Shown: one piece after another, positions 1-6,024 of the stretch
Layout: each line of letters begins with the position of its first letter
Numbering within the stretch: position 1 is the stretch's first letter
Assembly: GCA_013697015.1 (NCBI GenBank)
Contig: JACCXL010000085.1
Location: 1 to 7,794 of the forward strand
Length of the DNA stretch: 7,794 bases
Origin: Chthoniobacterales bacterium
Lineage (GTDB): Bacteria; Verrucomicrobiota; Verrucomicrobiia; Chthoniobacterales; UBA10450
Direction of reading: 5' to 3'
Made by a program: the position numbers and the translations under genes
The notes under the pieces: generated by a model
Told to the model about the DNA's origin: nothing
Database searches by the model: none
What the model saw: the letters and a program-made list of their open reading frames with translations, nothing else

Positions 1-1658
1 CCTACACGCCGGGCGCGCCCGGAATTTTCGGAATCGACGCGACGGTCGATCCAGAGAAGCGCGAACCTACCCAGCAGCTCGCTCTGCAAATAGTCGATGA
101 AATTAAGCAGGGCGGCGTGACGGCGGAGGAATTGGCGAAAGCGAAAAAAATCTCGCTCAGTCATCACTTGAGCGCGCTGACCACGATGCGCGGTCAGGCG
201 TCGGATTTGGGTTCGAACTGGTTTCTAACCCGGAACCTCGACTTCACCCGTGATTATCTGAGCGCGGTGCAACGAGTGACGACCGATGACATTCGACGAG
301 TCGCCGGAAAATACTTTAGCGACGATAATCTAACGATCGTTTCGCTCAACCCGAAAGGATCGCTCGCCGCGCGCAACGACGCGAAGCCGCCCGTCGCGGC
401 CGGTGAGATTCAGAAAATCGAGCTTTCAAATGGCTTGCGTCTCCTGGTGCGCGAAGATCCCAGGCTTCCGCTGGTGGGGATGACGGCGGTCTTTCGCGGC
501 GGACTTCTGGCCGAAACGCGGCAAACCAACGGCGTTACGCATTTGCTCTCGAAGACGCTTCTGAAGGGCACAAAAACGCGCACCGCCGACCAGATTTCCG
601 GCGTGCTCGAGGCAGTCGGCGGAACGATCGGGAGCGACTCTGGAAATAACAGCTTCAACGTCTCGGTCGACGTCACGCAGCCGGACTTGAAATTAGGCGC
701 TGAGATTTTGGCGGACGTGCTGCTGAACGCGACTCTGCCGGAGAAGGCAGTGGCGCGGGAAAAGGAGGTGCAGCTCGCTGAGATCAAGGAAGAAGAGGAG
801 CAGCTGACAACGGTGGCGCGAAACATCCTGCGCGAAGCTCTTTTTGCGCAGCATCCGTATGCGCTGCGTGGCAAAGGTTCGGCTGATTCGGTGACGAAGC
901 TCACGCAGAAGAATCTGGTCGAATTCCGCGATCGCTACCTCGTCGCCAGGAATGGAGTGATCTCGGTCTTTGGCAACGTGAAGGCGGCGGAAGTGAAACA
1001 GCTTTTTGAGCAACTGCTCGCCACCATGAAACCAGGCGAACTTGAGCTTGGCAACGTGGCGAAAGGCGAACCACTCGCGAAGACAGTCGAGGTCGAAAGT
1101 CTAAAGGAGAAAGCACAAGGTGTCCTCATGATCGGTTATCGCGGAGCCGACATGTTTAGCCCGGATCGTTACGCGCTGGAATTGATCGATGAAGCGAGCA
1201 GCGATCTCGGCTCACGATTTTTCATCCGCATTCGTGAGAAGATGGGCCTGGCTTACTACGTCGGCGCCGCGCAAATGCAGGGACTGGTGCCCGGATTCTT
1301 CGTCTTCTATCTCGGGACCGATCCGCAGAAGATTGATCGCGTAAAGGCCGAACTGCTGGATGAAATTCGGAAACTCGCTGCCGATGGTGTCACGGCCGAG
1401 GAGCTGATGCGCGCCAAGAAGAAGTTAATCGGTCAGCAGCAGATCTCGAATCAAAGCAACGACGCGTTTGGATACATGACGGCGCTCGATGAACTCTACG
1501 GGCTCGGCTTCGACAATTATAAGAAACTCGAGCACGATGTGAATGGGATTACATTGCAAGATGTGAAGGGCGTGGCGGCGAAATATTTCCAGAATCAACC
1601 CTACGTCCTTGCGACCGTGCGACCGCCGTCGGCGGCCTCGGAAACGAAACAGAAATAA
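1..1658 (+). CDS. M16 family (insulinase/pitrilysin-like) peptidase, two-unit, 5' partial
   Basis: The reading frame is open from base 3 to the TAA at 1656-1658 (551 residues visible), so the gene begins left of the window. The GTG at 117 is an internal valine, not a start. The visible part holds the end of a first M16 unit (to about base 360) and then a second complete unit: an N-terminal M16 domain (about 405-980) and an M16_C domain (about 1090-1620). The zinc motif HxxEH of the second unit is degenerate: bases 540-554 encode HLLSK, lacking the glutamate and second histidine. The C-terminal Arg/Tyr pair that binds substrate in M16 enzymes is kept (IREKMGLAY; R at 1233, Y at 1254, seven residues apart as in insulin-degrading enzyme). 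By family knowledge, such fused proteins carry the active zinc site in the first unit and substrate binding in the second, forming a closing chamber. The first unit's site is outside the window, so activity is inferred. Probably periplasmic, but no signal peptide can be seen. Confidence 0.93.
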   Translation, partial: YTPGAPGIFGIDATVDPEKREPTQQLALQIVDEIKQGGVTAEELAKAKKISLSHHLSALTTMRGQASDLGSNWFLTRNLDFTRDYLSAVQRVTTDDIRRVAGKYFSDDNLTIVSLNPKGSLAARNDAKPPVAAGEIQKIELSNGLRLLVREDPRLPLVGMTAVFRGGLLAETRQTNGVTHLLSKTLLKGTKTRTADQISGVLEAVGGTIGSDSGNNSFNVSVDVTQPDLKLGAEILADVLLNATLPEKAVAREKEVQLAEIKEEEEQLTTVARNILREALFAQHPYALRGKGSADSVTKLTQKNLVEFRDRYLVARNGVISVFGNVKAAEVKQLFEQLLATMKPGELELGNVAKGEPLAKTVEVESLKEKAQGVLMIGYRGADMFSPDRYALELIDEASSDLGSRFFIRIREKMGLAYYVGAAQMQGLVPGFFVFYLGTDPQKIDRVKAELLDEIRKLAADGVTAEELMRAKKKLIGQQQISNQSNDAFGYMTALDELYGLGFDNYKKLEHDVNGITLQDVKGVAAKYFQNQPYVLATVRPPSAASETKQK

Positions 1659-1659
1659 T

Positions 1660-2094
1660 ATGGCCGAAGTTCAGACGAGCACGCAATCGGGCGCGATGGC
1701 GCAACGTTTCATCGAATTCGTCATGATGCAGGCGCAGAACGCCGCGCTTTTTCTCGGTCAGATCCCGAACCCGCAGACCGGCGCGGGTGAGGTGAACCTC
1801 GAGCTGGCGAAGATGTTCATCGATCAGCTCGCGATGATTCAGGAAAAAACGCGCGGCAACTTGTCGAGCGAAGAGAACACCGTCTTGCGCAACGCCATTT
1901 CCAATTTGCAGATGGCGTTCGTCGAGGTTTCAGAAAATGAGCGCGGCGCGGGAGCTCCAGCCGCTGCGGCTCCGGTCCAAAATGATGCGCCGTCGGTCGC
2001 GCCCGAGAGCGGAAAGATTGACACGGGTGTGGCGTCCTCGGTGCAGTCTGAGACCGAAGGAAAAAAGAAATTCACGAAAAGCTACGGAGCATAG
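1660..2094 (+). CDS. DUF1844 domain-containing protein
   Basis: A 144-residue protein starting with ATG at 1660, one base after the M16 stop codon. An in-frame GTG at 1609 would overlap the M16 gene and add an Arg-rich stretch that looks like out-of-frame translation, so 1660 is preferred. Residues 15-90 match the DUF1844 pattern: FVMMQAQNAALFLGQIPNP, then NLELAKMFIDQLAMIQEKT, then GNLSSEE and a final helix ending in MAFVEV. The C-terminal 50 residues are low-complexity (Ala, Pro, Ser, Glu) and end in a Lys-rich tail, probably disordered. There is no signal peptide or membrane segment, so it should be cytoplasmic. The family's function is not known to me. The one-base spacing and lack of a clear Shine-Dalgarno site suggest translation coupled to the M16 gene. 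Confidence 0.92.
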   Translation: MAEVQTSTQSGAMAQRFIEFVMMQAQNAALFLGQIPNPQTGAGEVNLELAKMFIDQLAMIQEKTRGNLSSEENTVLRNAISNLQMAFVEVSENERGAGAPAAAAPVQNDAPSVAPESGKIDTGVASSVQSETEGKKKFTKSYGA

Positions 2095-2123
2095 TGTCTC
2101 CGCTTCTGCCGAAACTCTTCGGT

Positions 2124-2146
2124 CGCGCGTAATTCTTGCGCGTTTT
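2124..2146 (+). terminator. Weak candidate Rho-independent terminator after the DUF1844 gene
   Basis: A 5-bp stem CGCGC (2124-2128) / GCGCG (2138-2142) with a nine-base loop is followed directly by TTTT (2143-2146), about 30 bases after the DUF1844 stop. The stem and T-run are both short, so this is tentative. If real, it separates the M16-DUF1844 unit from the topoisomerase gene and argues against the TTG at 2136 as the topoisomerase start. Confidence 0.3.
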
Positions 2147-2171
2147 CTGCCGCGGCATCCGTATTGATAGC

Positions 2172-3287
2172 GTGCCTGTCACAGCCAAAAACGGGGCGAA
2201 AATTGCGAAGAAGCTCGCTGATCTCGAGATTGTCACCGATCCCGAGGAGGCGGCTGCGGAAGCGGGCCTGCGCTACGTCAGTGATGATCAGCCCGGCTAC
2301 ACGCGGAGAGCGCGGGGCAAGGATTTTGCCTATCTGGATACGGAGGGGAAGGAGATCAAGGACGAGCAGCGTTTGCTGCGCATTCGGCGCCTGGCCATTC
2401 CGCCAGCCTATCGAGATGTTTGGATCTGCCCTACCGCGAACGGACACATCCAAGCCACGGGCCGAGACGACCGCGGCCGCAAACAGTACCGCTACCACGA
2501 GCGCTGGCGCGAAGCGCGCGATGAAAGCAAGTATGAACGCATGGTTCTATTTGGGGCGGCCCTGCCGAAAATTCGGAAGCGCATTAAATCCGACATGGGA
2601 CTGACCGGGCTGCAGCGGAACAAGGTGCTGGCCACCGTTGTCGCGCTGCTCGAGCGTACTTTTATTCGAGTCGGCAATGAGGAATACGCGAAAGAGAACA
2701 AGTCGTTTGGGCTCACGACCATGCGGAACCGGCACGTCGAAGTGGAAGGTTCCACCCTGCAGTTTAATTTTCGTGGCAAGAGCGGCGTCAAGCACGCGGT
2801 GCCAGTCACGGATCGTCGCATCGCGAAGATCGTGAGCAAACTTCAGGATTTGCCCGGCCAGGAGCTGTTCCAATATGTGGACGGCGAAGGGGAGATCCGG
2901 AATGTGACCTCGCAGGACGTGAACGATTACCTGCAGGAAATCACGGGCGAGGAGTTTACGGCCAAAGATTTTCGCACCTGGGCCGGCACCGTCATGGCGG
3001 CGATCGCGCTGAACGCAGTCGGCGCATTTGAGAACAAAACGCAGGCGAAGAAGAACGTGAGAGACGCCATAACCGCAGTCGCGAAAATGCTCGGGAACAC
3101 GCCTGCCGTTTGTCGAAAATGCTATGTCCACCCGGCCATTCTCGAGAGTTACCTGAGCGGCGCTTCCATCGAAGGGCTCAAACAAAAAACCGAGGAAACC
3201 CTCGCCGAAAATCTGGATGATCTGCGCGGCGAAGAGGCGGCCGTCATTGCCTTTCTCCGGGACCATCTCGCAAACGCGAAAAGCTGA
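2172..3287 (+). CDS. DNA topoisomerase IB (poxvirus/bacterial type)
   Basis: Encodes a type IB topoisomerase, which relaxes supercoils by nicking one strand through a 3'-phosphotyrosine link without ATP. From the GTG at 2172 it is 371 residues, close to the usual bacterial length. The N-terminal DNA-clamp domain carries RIRRLAIPPAYRDVWI and GRDDRGRKQYRYHERW (about residues 70-112). The catalytic domain follows, with the expected residues Arg166 (FIRVGNEEY), Lys203 (FRGKSG), Arg268 (DFRTWAGT), Asn309 (GNTPA) and nucleophile Tyr318 (CYVHP). Asparagine in place of the vaccinia histidine, nine residues before the tyrosine, is the known bacterial arrangement (as in Deinococcus). The start is uncertain: an in-frame TTG at 2136 would add 12 residues (RVFCRGIRIDS type) that do not look conserved, and it sits inside a hairpin. 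Neither start has a clear Shine-Dalgarno site. Often an accessory topoisomerase in bacteria; no operon partner is evident here. Confidence 0.95.
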   Translation: MPVTAKNGAKIAKKLADLEIVTDPEEAAAEAGLRYVSDDQPGYTRRARGKDFAYLDTEGKEIKDEQRLLRIRRLAIPPAYRDVWICPTANGHIQATGRDDRGRKQYRYHERWREARDESKYERMVLFGAALPKIRKRIKSDMGLTGLQRNKVLATVVALLERTFIRVGNEEYAKENKSFGLTTMRNRHVEVEGSTLQFNFRGKSGVKHAVPVTDRRIAKIVSKLQDLPGQELFQYVDGEGEIRNVTSQDVNDYLQEITGEEFTAKDFRTWAGTVMAAIALNAVGAFENKTQAKKNVRDAITAVAKMLGNTPAVCRKCYVHPAILESYLSGASIEGLKQKTEETLAENLDDLRGEEAAVIAFLRDHLANAKS

Positions 3288-3437
3288 CAACGGCTCGCCT
3301 CGTGAGCGAGCAGCGGCGACTTTGTGCGGCTTGCGCAAGAGCAACGCGCGCCAGCGGATTATCGGGCATCTGATCAAAAGCAATACGACCGATCGGCGAT
3401 TGACTGGAGATGGGAGAGAGAACCCGTGTGAGTCGCA

Positions 3438-3477
3438 ATTGCCGGCTCGCTGGGAACGCTCAAGCCTTGCCGGCAAT
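3438..3477 (+). promoter_or_regulatory. Perfect 9-bp inverted repeat touching the ribosome binding site of the serine hydrolase gene
   Basis: ATTGCCGGC (3438-3446) and its exact reverse complement GCCGGCAAT (3469-3477) are separated by 22 bases. The right arm ends at 3477 and the GGAGG of the ribosome binding site starts at 3478. The right arm is also part of a shorter palindrome, TTGCCGGCAA (3467-3476). In mRNA this could fold into a stem-loop beside the Shine-Dalgarno sequence; in DNA it could be a repressor operator. The arms are seen directly; the role is inference. It could also be a leftover repeat element. Confidence 0.4.
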
Positions 3478-3487
3478 GGAGGAAGGA
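3478..3487 (+). promoter_or_regulatory. Ribosome binding site for the serine hydrolase
   Basis: The purine run GGAGGAAGGA has its AAGGA part (3483-3487) seven bases before the GTG at 3495. It is the strongest Shine-Dalgarno-like site I see in the window and decides the GTG start over the in-frame ATG at 3525, which has no such site upstream. Confidence 0.65.
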
Positions 3488-3494
3488 TGCGATC

Positions 3495-4520
3495 GTGATC
3501 CAGTTTCCGTTGCTTGATTTCGTGATGAATGAAGAAGAAACGATAGACGGTTTATTCAAGGAGTTCAGCGGAAGTAGTGCCGGGGCGGCCACCCTGGCGA
3601 TCAAGGAAGGCCAAGCCGTTTTCGCCAAAGCCTACGGACTGGCGAATCTTGCGGAAAAAATTCCCTGCTCAACCAGCACGAATTTCCGTCTCGCCTCCGT
3701 GACCAAACAATTTACGGCGATGGCGATTATGATTTTGGCGGAGCGCTGCAAGTTGTCGCTCGACGACAAGATTGCAAAATTTTTCCTGGAATTTCCTGAT
3801 TACGGAAGTGAAATCAGGATTCGACATCTGCTCACGCACACTTCCGGCTTGCTCGCTTACGAAGAGATAATGCCGCCGCACACGACCATTCCATTGAGCG
3901 ACCGCGACGTGCTTTGGATTTTGATGCAGCAGGATCATCTTGAATTTTCGCCCGGGAAACAATTTCATTACAGCAACACCGGCTATTCCTTCCTCGCGTT
4001 GATTGTCGAGGCGGCTTCAGGACAAAAGTTCGCGACGTTTCTCGAGGAAAATATTTTTCAACCACTCGGCATGACGAACAGCATCGCTTACGAACCGGGA
4101 ATTTCGCTCGTGCCGAATCGCGCATTCGGTTACGCAAAACGGCAAGAGGGCTTCGAATTCAGCGATCAAAATCTGACCAGCGCGGTGCTGGGCGATGGAG
4201 GAATTTATTCTTCGCTGGCCGATCTCTACCAATGGGACCAGGCGCTTTACATGGAAAAACTTGTCTGCCGAAAAACGCTGCAACAGGCGTTCACCATGCA
4301 CGCCGCAAGATCTGATTTCGACGGCAGCGGTTACGGTTTTGGTTGGTATATCGGCAGACATCGCGGTACGGAGCGCATCTGGCATTACGGCAGCACCTGC
4401 GGATTTTCGACGAAGATCGAACGATTTCCCCAAAAACAATTAACGGTGATTATTCTCACGAACCGTCGCGATGGAGAAATCTCCGACGTTCCGCAAAAGA
4501 TCGCGGATCTCTATTGGTAA
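3495..4520 (+). CDS. Class C beta-lactamase-like serine hydrolase (PF00144 family)
   Basis: A 341-residue protein of the beta-lactamase/penicillin-binding-protein fold. The active-site motifs are present: SVTK (S68-K71; nucleophilic Ser and Lys), YSN (Y159-N161) and HYG (H297-G299, in place of KTG). Other family landmarks are HLLTHTSGL (111-119), FSPGKQFHYSNTGY (151-164), PLGMTNS (190-196) and GDGGIYSS (233-240). Members hydrolyse esters, amides or D-amino-acid peptides; most are not antibiotic-resistance enzymes, and the substrate here cannot be predicted. The GTG start is chosen for its ribosome binding site. The N-terminus (MIQFPLLDFVMNEEET) is not a signal peptide, so the protein appears cytoplasmic, which is less usual for the family. 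It stands alone, 207 bases after the topoisomerase gene. Codon use looks somewhat more A/T-rich than upstream genes. Confidence 0.93.
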   Translation: MIQFPLLDFVMNEEETIDGLFKEFSGSSAGAATLAIKEGQAVFAKAYGLANLAEKIPCSTSTNFRLASVTKQFTAMAIMILAERCKLSLDDKIAKFFLEFPDYGSEIRIRHLLTHTSGLLAYEEIMPPHTTIPLSDRDVLWILMQQDHLEFSPGKQFHYSNTGYSFLALIVEAASGQKFATFLEENIFQPLGMTNSIAYEPGISLVPNRAFGYAKRQEGFEFSDQNLTSAVLGDGGIYSSLADLYQWDQALYMEKLVCRKTLQQAFTMHAARSDFDGSGYGFGWYIGRHRGTERIWHYGSTCGFSTKIERFPQKQLTVIILTNRRDGEISDVPQKIADLYW

Positions 4521-4582
4521 AAGACGTTTGAAAAATGCCAACGGCAAAGCGTTTTCAGAGGTCTCGCTAGAATAAATTTATG

Positions 4583-4614
4583 GCGCGAAATCCGCGCGTC
4601 GTGGGGACAGTCCC
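4583..4614. repeat. REP-like double palindrome
   Basis: Two small hairpins lie back to back: GCGCG (4583-4587) / CGCGC (4593-4597) with a five-base loop, then GGGAC (4604-4608) / GTCCC (4610-4614) with a one-base loop. GGGGACAGTCCC-type palindromes are common in repeated extragenic elements linked to Y1 tyrosine transposases. Whether this one is repeated elsewhere in the genome cannot be judged from the window, so the call is tentative. Confidence 0.3.
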
Positions 4615-4780
4615 GTCGCCAAAAGAATAATAGAGCAAACGATTCCAAGTGAGGACGAAAAAGACAAAAAGAAGTAAGGTGGCATCTGATAAGTCGGGGA
4701 AACGCCCGCGAGCGGAGTTTGGCCGACGCTAACGGATGGCCGACCGGTTACACATGGGCAGCGCGAGCTATCTTTCTTCC

Positions 4781-4969
4781 TTACTCACACATGACGATAG
4801 TAAGCTCTGACCCGAATGGCACCACAGGTTTGGGCGGCAGCCCCGGACTGCCCCGGTAATCCGCAACTATGAACTTGGCGAAGGACCCAGCGCTCCGTCT
4901 ATACCACCAAACGTTGAAAGAGTTATTATTGGCGTCCGCGACTCGATCGGACAAATGAAAATAAAGCAT
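4781..4969 (-). CDS. Hypothetical small protein, doubtful
   Basis: A 62-residue frame with an ATG at 4969-4967 and a GGAAG about ten bases upstream. It contains the stretches NNNSFNVWWYRRSAGS and KFIVADYRGSPGLPPKP. I recognise no family, and there is no signal peptide. It is listed because it is the longest frame in an otherwise gene-free stretch. It could be a fragment of a decayed gene or chance. Confidence 0.2.
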   Translation of the reverse strand: MLYFHLSDRVADANNNSFNVWWYRRSAGSFAKFIVADYRGSPGLPPKPVVPFGSELTIVMCE

Positions 4970-5086
4970 GGGTTTGCTTCCGGCGGCGAACTTCTTACCA
5001 AGGTGCTTCGTTTACCCTTTTTGTTTTTCGGAAGGTCGGTGAAAAGTTGTTTGATTGATGTTTCGACACCGTGCGGGGCTCAATAG

Positions 5087-5734
5087 GTGAAAACTTCTGC
5101 GTTTTACGCCTGCAGCATTTTCTCGATTATCGTGACGGCTCTGTTTCGAGCTGATTGTTGCGCGAAGGGATCAAAACCCGCGACGGTACGAATCGATGTG
5201 CATCACTCTGGCGAGGCTATCCGGCAAGAGCTGCTCGGTTACACGCCTGTCGGGAGTGACGCTACCGCGGTCCTGGAGTTTGTTCATACTCGTCTTTTTT
5301 CTGCGGGATTCGCGAGCAGTATCGGCGTTGTGCCGAGAGCCGGAATTGGGGTTAGGTTAGGTGATTATTTCGGCGGCCCGTTCATACGGACGGCGGTCGA
5401 CGCTAATTGGCAGTTTGATGAACATCGGAAACTGCGGAGCATTGAAATCCGGCGAGTGAGCGGCAAGGGAAATTCCTCTCCTGCTAATGACCCGACTGTC
5501 AGACCGAAGATTAGGATTGACCTCCGACACTCTGATGAGTCTATCAGAGAAGAATTGCGTAAATACACTCCCTTAGAGCGTGTCATGCACTTTGTTGCAG
5601 ATAAATCTGTACTTTTTACTTACAAGCAAGCATCAAGCTTGGGATGGGACATAAAACAAGAGAGACCAAGACCGATTACGCGAGCGATGTGGGCGATGAA
5701 GAATGGGCCTTTTGTGCGCCCTATCGGACCCTGA
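5087..5734 (+). CDS. Exported protein of unknown function with a duplicated domain, 3' end replaced by IS sequence
   Basis: The frame starts with GTG at 5087, directly after an in-frame TAG, and encodes 215 residues. Residues 1-26 look like a Sec signal peptide (KTSAFYACSIFSIIVTALF, then a Cys-Cys-Ala-Lys boundary), so the product is probably exported. RADC is not a good lipobox. The mature part contains the same motif twice: VRIDVHHSGEAIRQELLGYTP at 34-54, and a similar block at 142-162 (IRID..HS.ESIREEL..YTP), with 13 of 21 positions identical. The first unit runs on to about residue 125 (IEIRRV). The second stops matching near residue 185, just before an IS5-type transposase reading begins at 5644. 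From there to the stop at 5734 the frame is an out-of-frame reading of the transposase (Arg/Pro/Met-rich). The original C-terminus, perhaps 45-50 residues, therefore seems lost. There is no clear ribosome binding site, and the gene looks A/T-richer than its neighbours. The family is unknown to me. Confidence 0.65.
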   Translation: MKTSAFYACSIFSIIVTALFRADCCAKGSKPATVRIDVHHSGEAIRQELLGYTPVGSDATAVLEFVHTRLFSAGFASSIGVVPRAGIGVRLGDYFGGPFIRTAVDANWQFDEHRKLRSIEIRRVSGKGNSSPANDPTVRPKIRIDLRHSDESIREELRKYTPLERVMHFVADKSVLFTYKQASSLGWDIKQERPRPITRAMWAMKNGPFVRPIGP

Positions 5735-6024
5735 TGAAAGAGGATGCCCCGCAGCGAGAGTACACGCTGCGCGGGCTTTTCAATGCGGTGCGCTACATGG
5801 TGCGGGCGGGGTGTCCCTGGCGGATGATTCCCAATGATCTGCCACCGTGGTATACGGTGCAGCAACAGGCGCAGCGCTGGATTGCAGCGGGTTGCTTTGA
5901 AGCCATGGCGCACGATCTGCGCGAGGTGCTGCGACTGGTGGCGCAGAAGGCGGCCGTGCCCTCGGCGGAAATCCTAGATGGACGCACCCTGCAGTCGACG
6001 CCGGAAAGCGGGAGCCGCGCGGGG
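5644..6024 (+). mobile_element. IS5-family transposase, 5' fragment (DUF4096-type N-terminal part)
   Basis: About 127 residues match the start of IS5-family transposases: TKTDYASDVGDEEWAFCAPY, LRGLFNAVRYMVRAGCPWRMIPNDLPPW, QRWIAAGCFEAMAHDLRE, then ILDGRTLQSTPESGSRAG. The last block carries what is probably the first Asp of the DDE triad (D112 from the ATG at 5644). The usual continuation (YDG followed by a basic KGSKVH-type stretch) and the rest of the catalytic domain are missing; the match stops near 6024. No terminal inverted repeat or target duplication can be recognised on either side, so the outer end of the element is only placed between about 5600 and 5644. It cannot encode an active transposase. 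Confidence 0.85.

Larger units (their letters stand above)
4521..5086. other. 566-base region without a convincing gene
   Basis: No open frame here looks like a recognisable protein. On the plus strand there is only a 16-codon frame at 4580 (MARNPRVVGTVPSPKE). On the minus strand there is a 62-codon frame, listed separately with low confidence. A REP-like palindrome lies at 4583-4614, a small TGCC-AAC-GGCA hairpin without a following T-run at 4536-4546, and an 8-base direct repeat TGGCCGAC at 4720-4727 and 4737-4744. The base composition is mixed and A/T-rich in patches. I see no tRNA. It may be the eroded remains of genes next to the rearranged patch that follows. Confidence 0.5.

Noticed and set aside
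117..119. GTG at 117 as the start of the M16 gene
   Set aside because: The frame is open to the left edge, and the upstream residues (FGIDATVDPEK, QLALQIVDEIKQGG) are normal M16 sequence.
1609..1659. GTG at 1609 as the start of the DUF1844 gene
   Set aside because: It adds an Arg-rich stretch that is an out-of-frame reading of the M16 C-terminus; the ATG at 1660 fits the family start.
2136..2171. TTG at 2136 as the topoisomerase IB start
   Set aside because: It has no ribosome binding site, lies inside a hairpin with a following T-run, and adds residues unlike the family; GTG at 2172 is preferred, though not proven.
3293..3311. GCTCGC/GCGAGC hairpin just after the topoisomerase stop, as a terminator
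   Set aside because: The 6-bp stem is not followed by a T-run, so it cannot be called an intrinsic terminator.
2547..3476. 309-codon minus-strand frame opposite the topoisomerase gene
   Set aside because: It is antisense to a clearly conserved gene in high-GC DNA, and its residues resemble no family; a shadow frame.
3669..4439. Minus-strand frames opposite the serine hydrolase
   Set aside because: They overlap a gene with all catalytic motifs intact and show no recognisable protein features.
4536..4546. TGCC-AAC-GGCA hairpin after the serine hydrolase, as a terminator
   Set aside because: The stem is only 4 bp and the following sequence (AAGCGTTTT) separates it from the T-run.
5600..5644. 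Terminal inverted repeat of the IS5-type element
   Set aside because: No sequence here could be matched to an inverted partner, since the other end of the element is missing.
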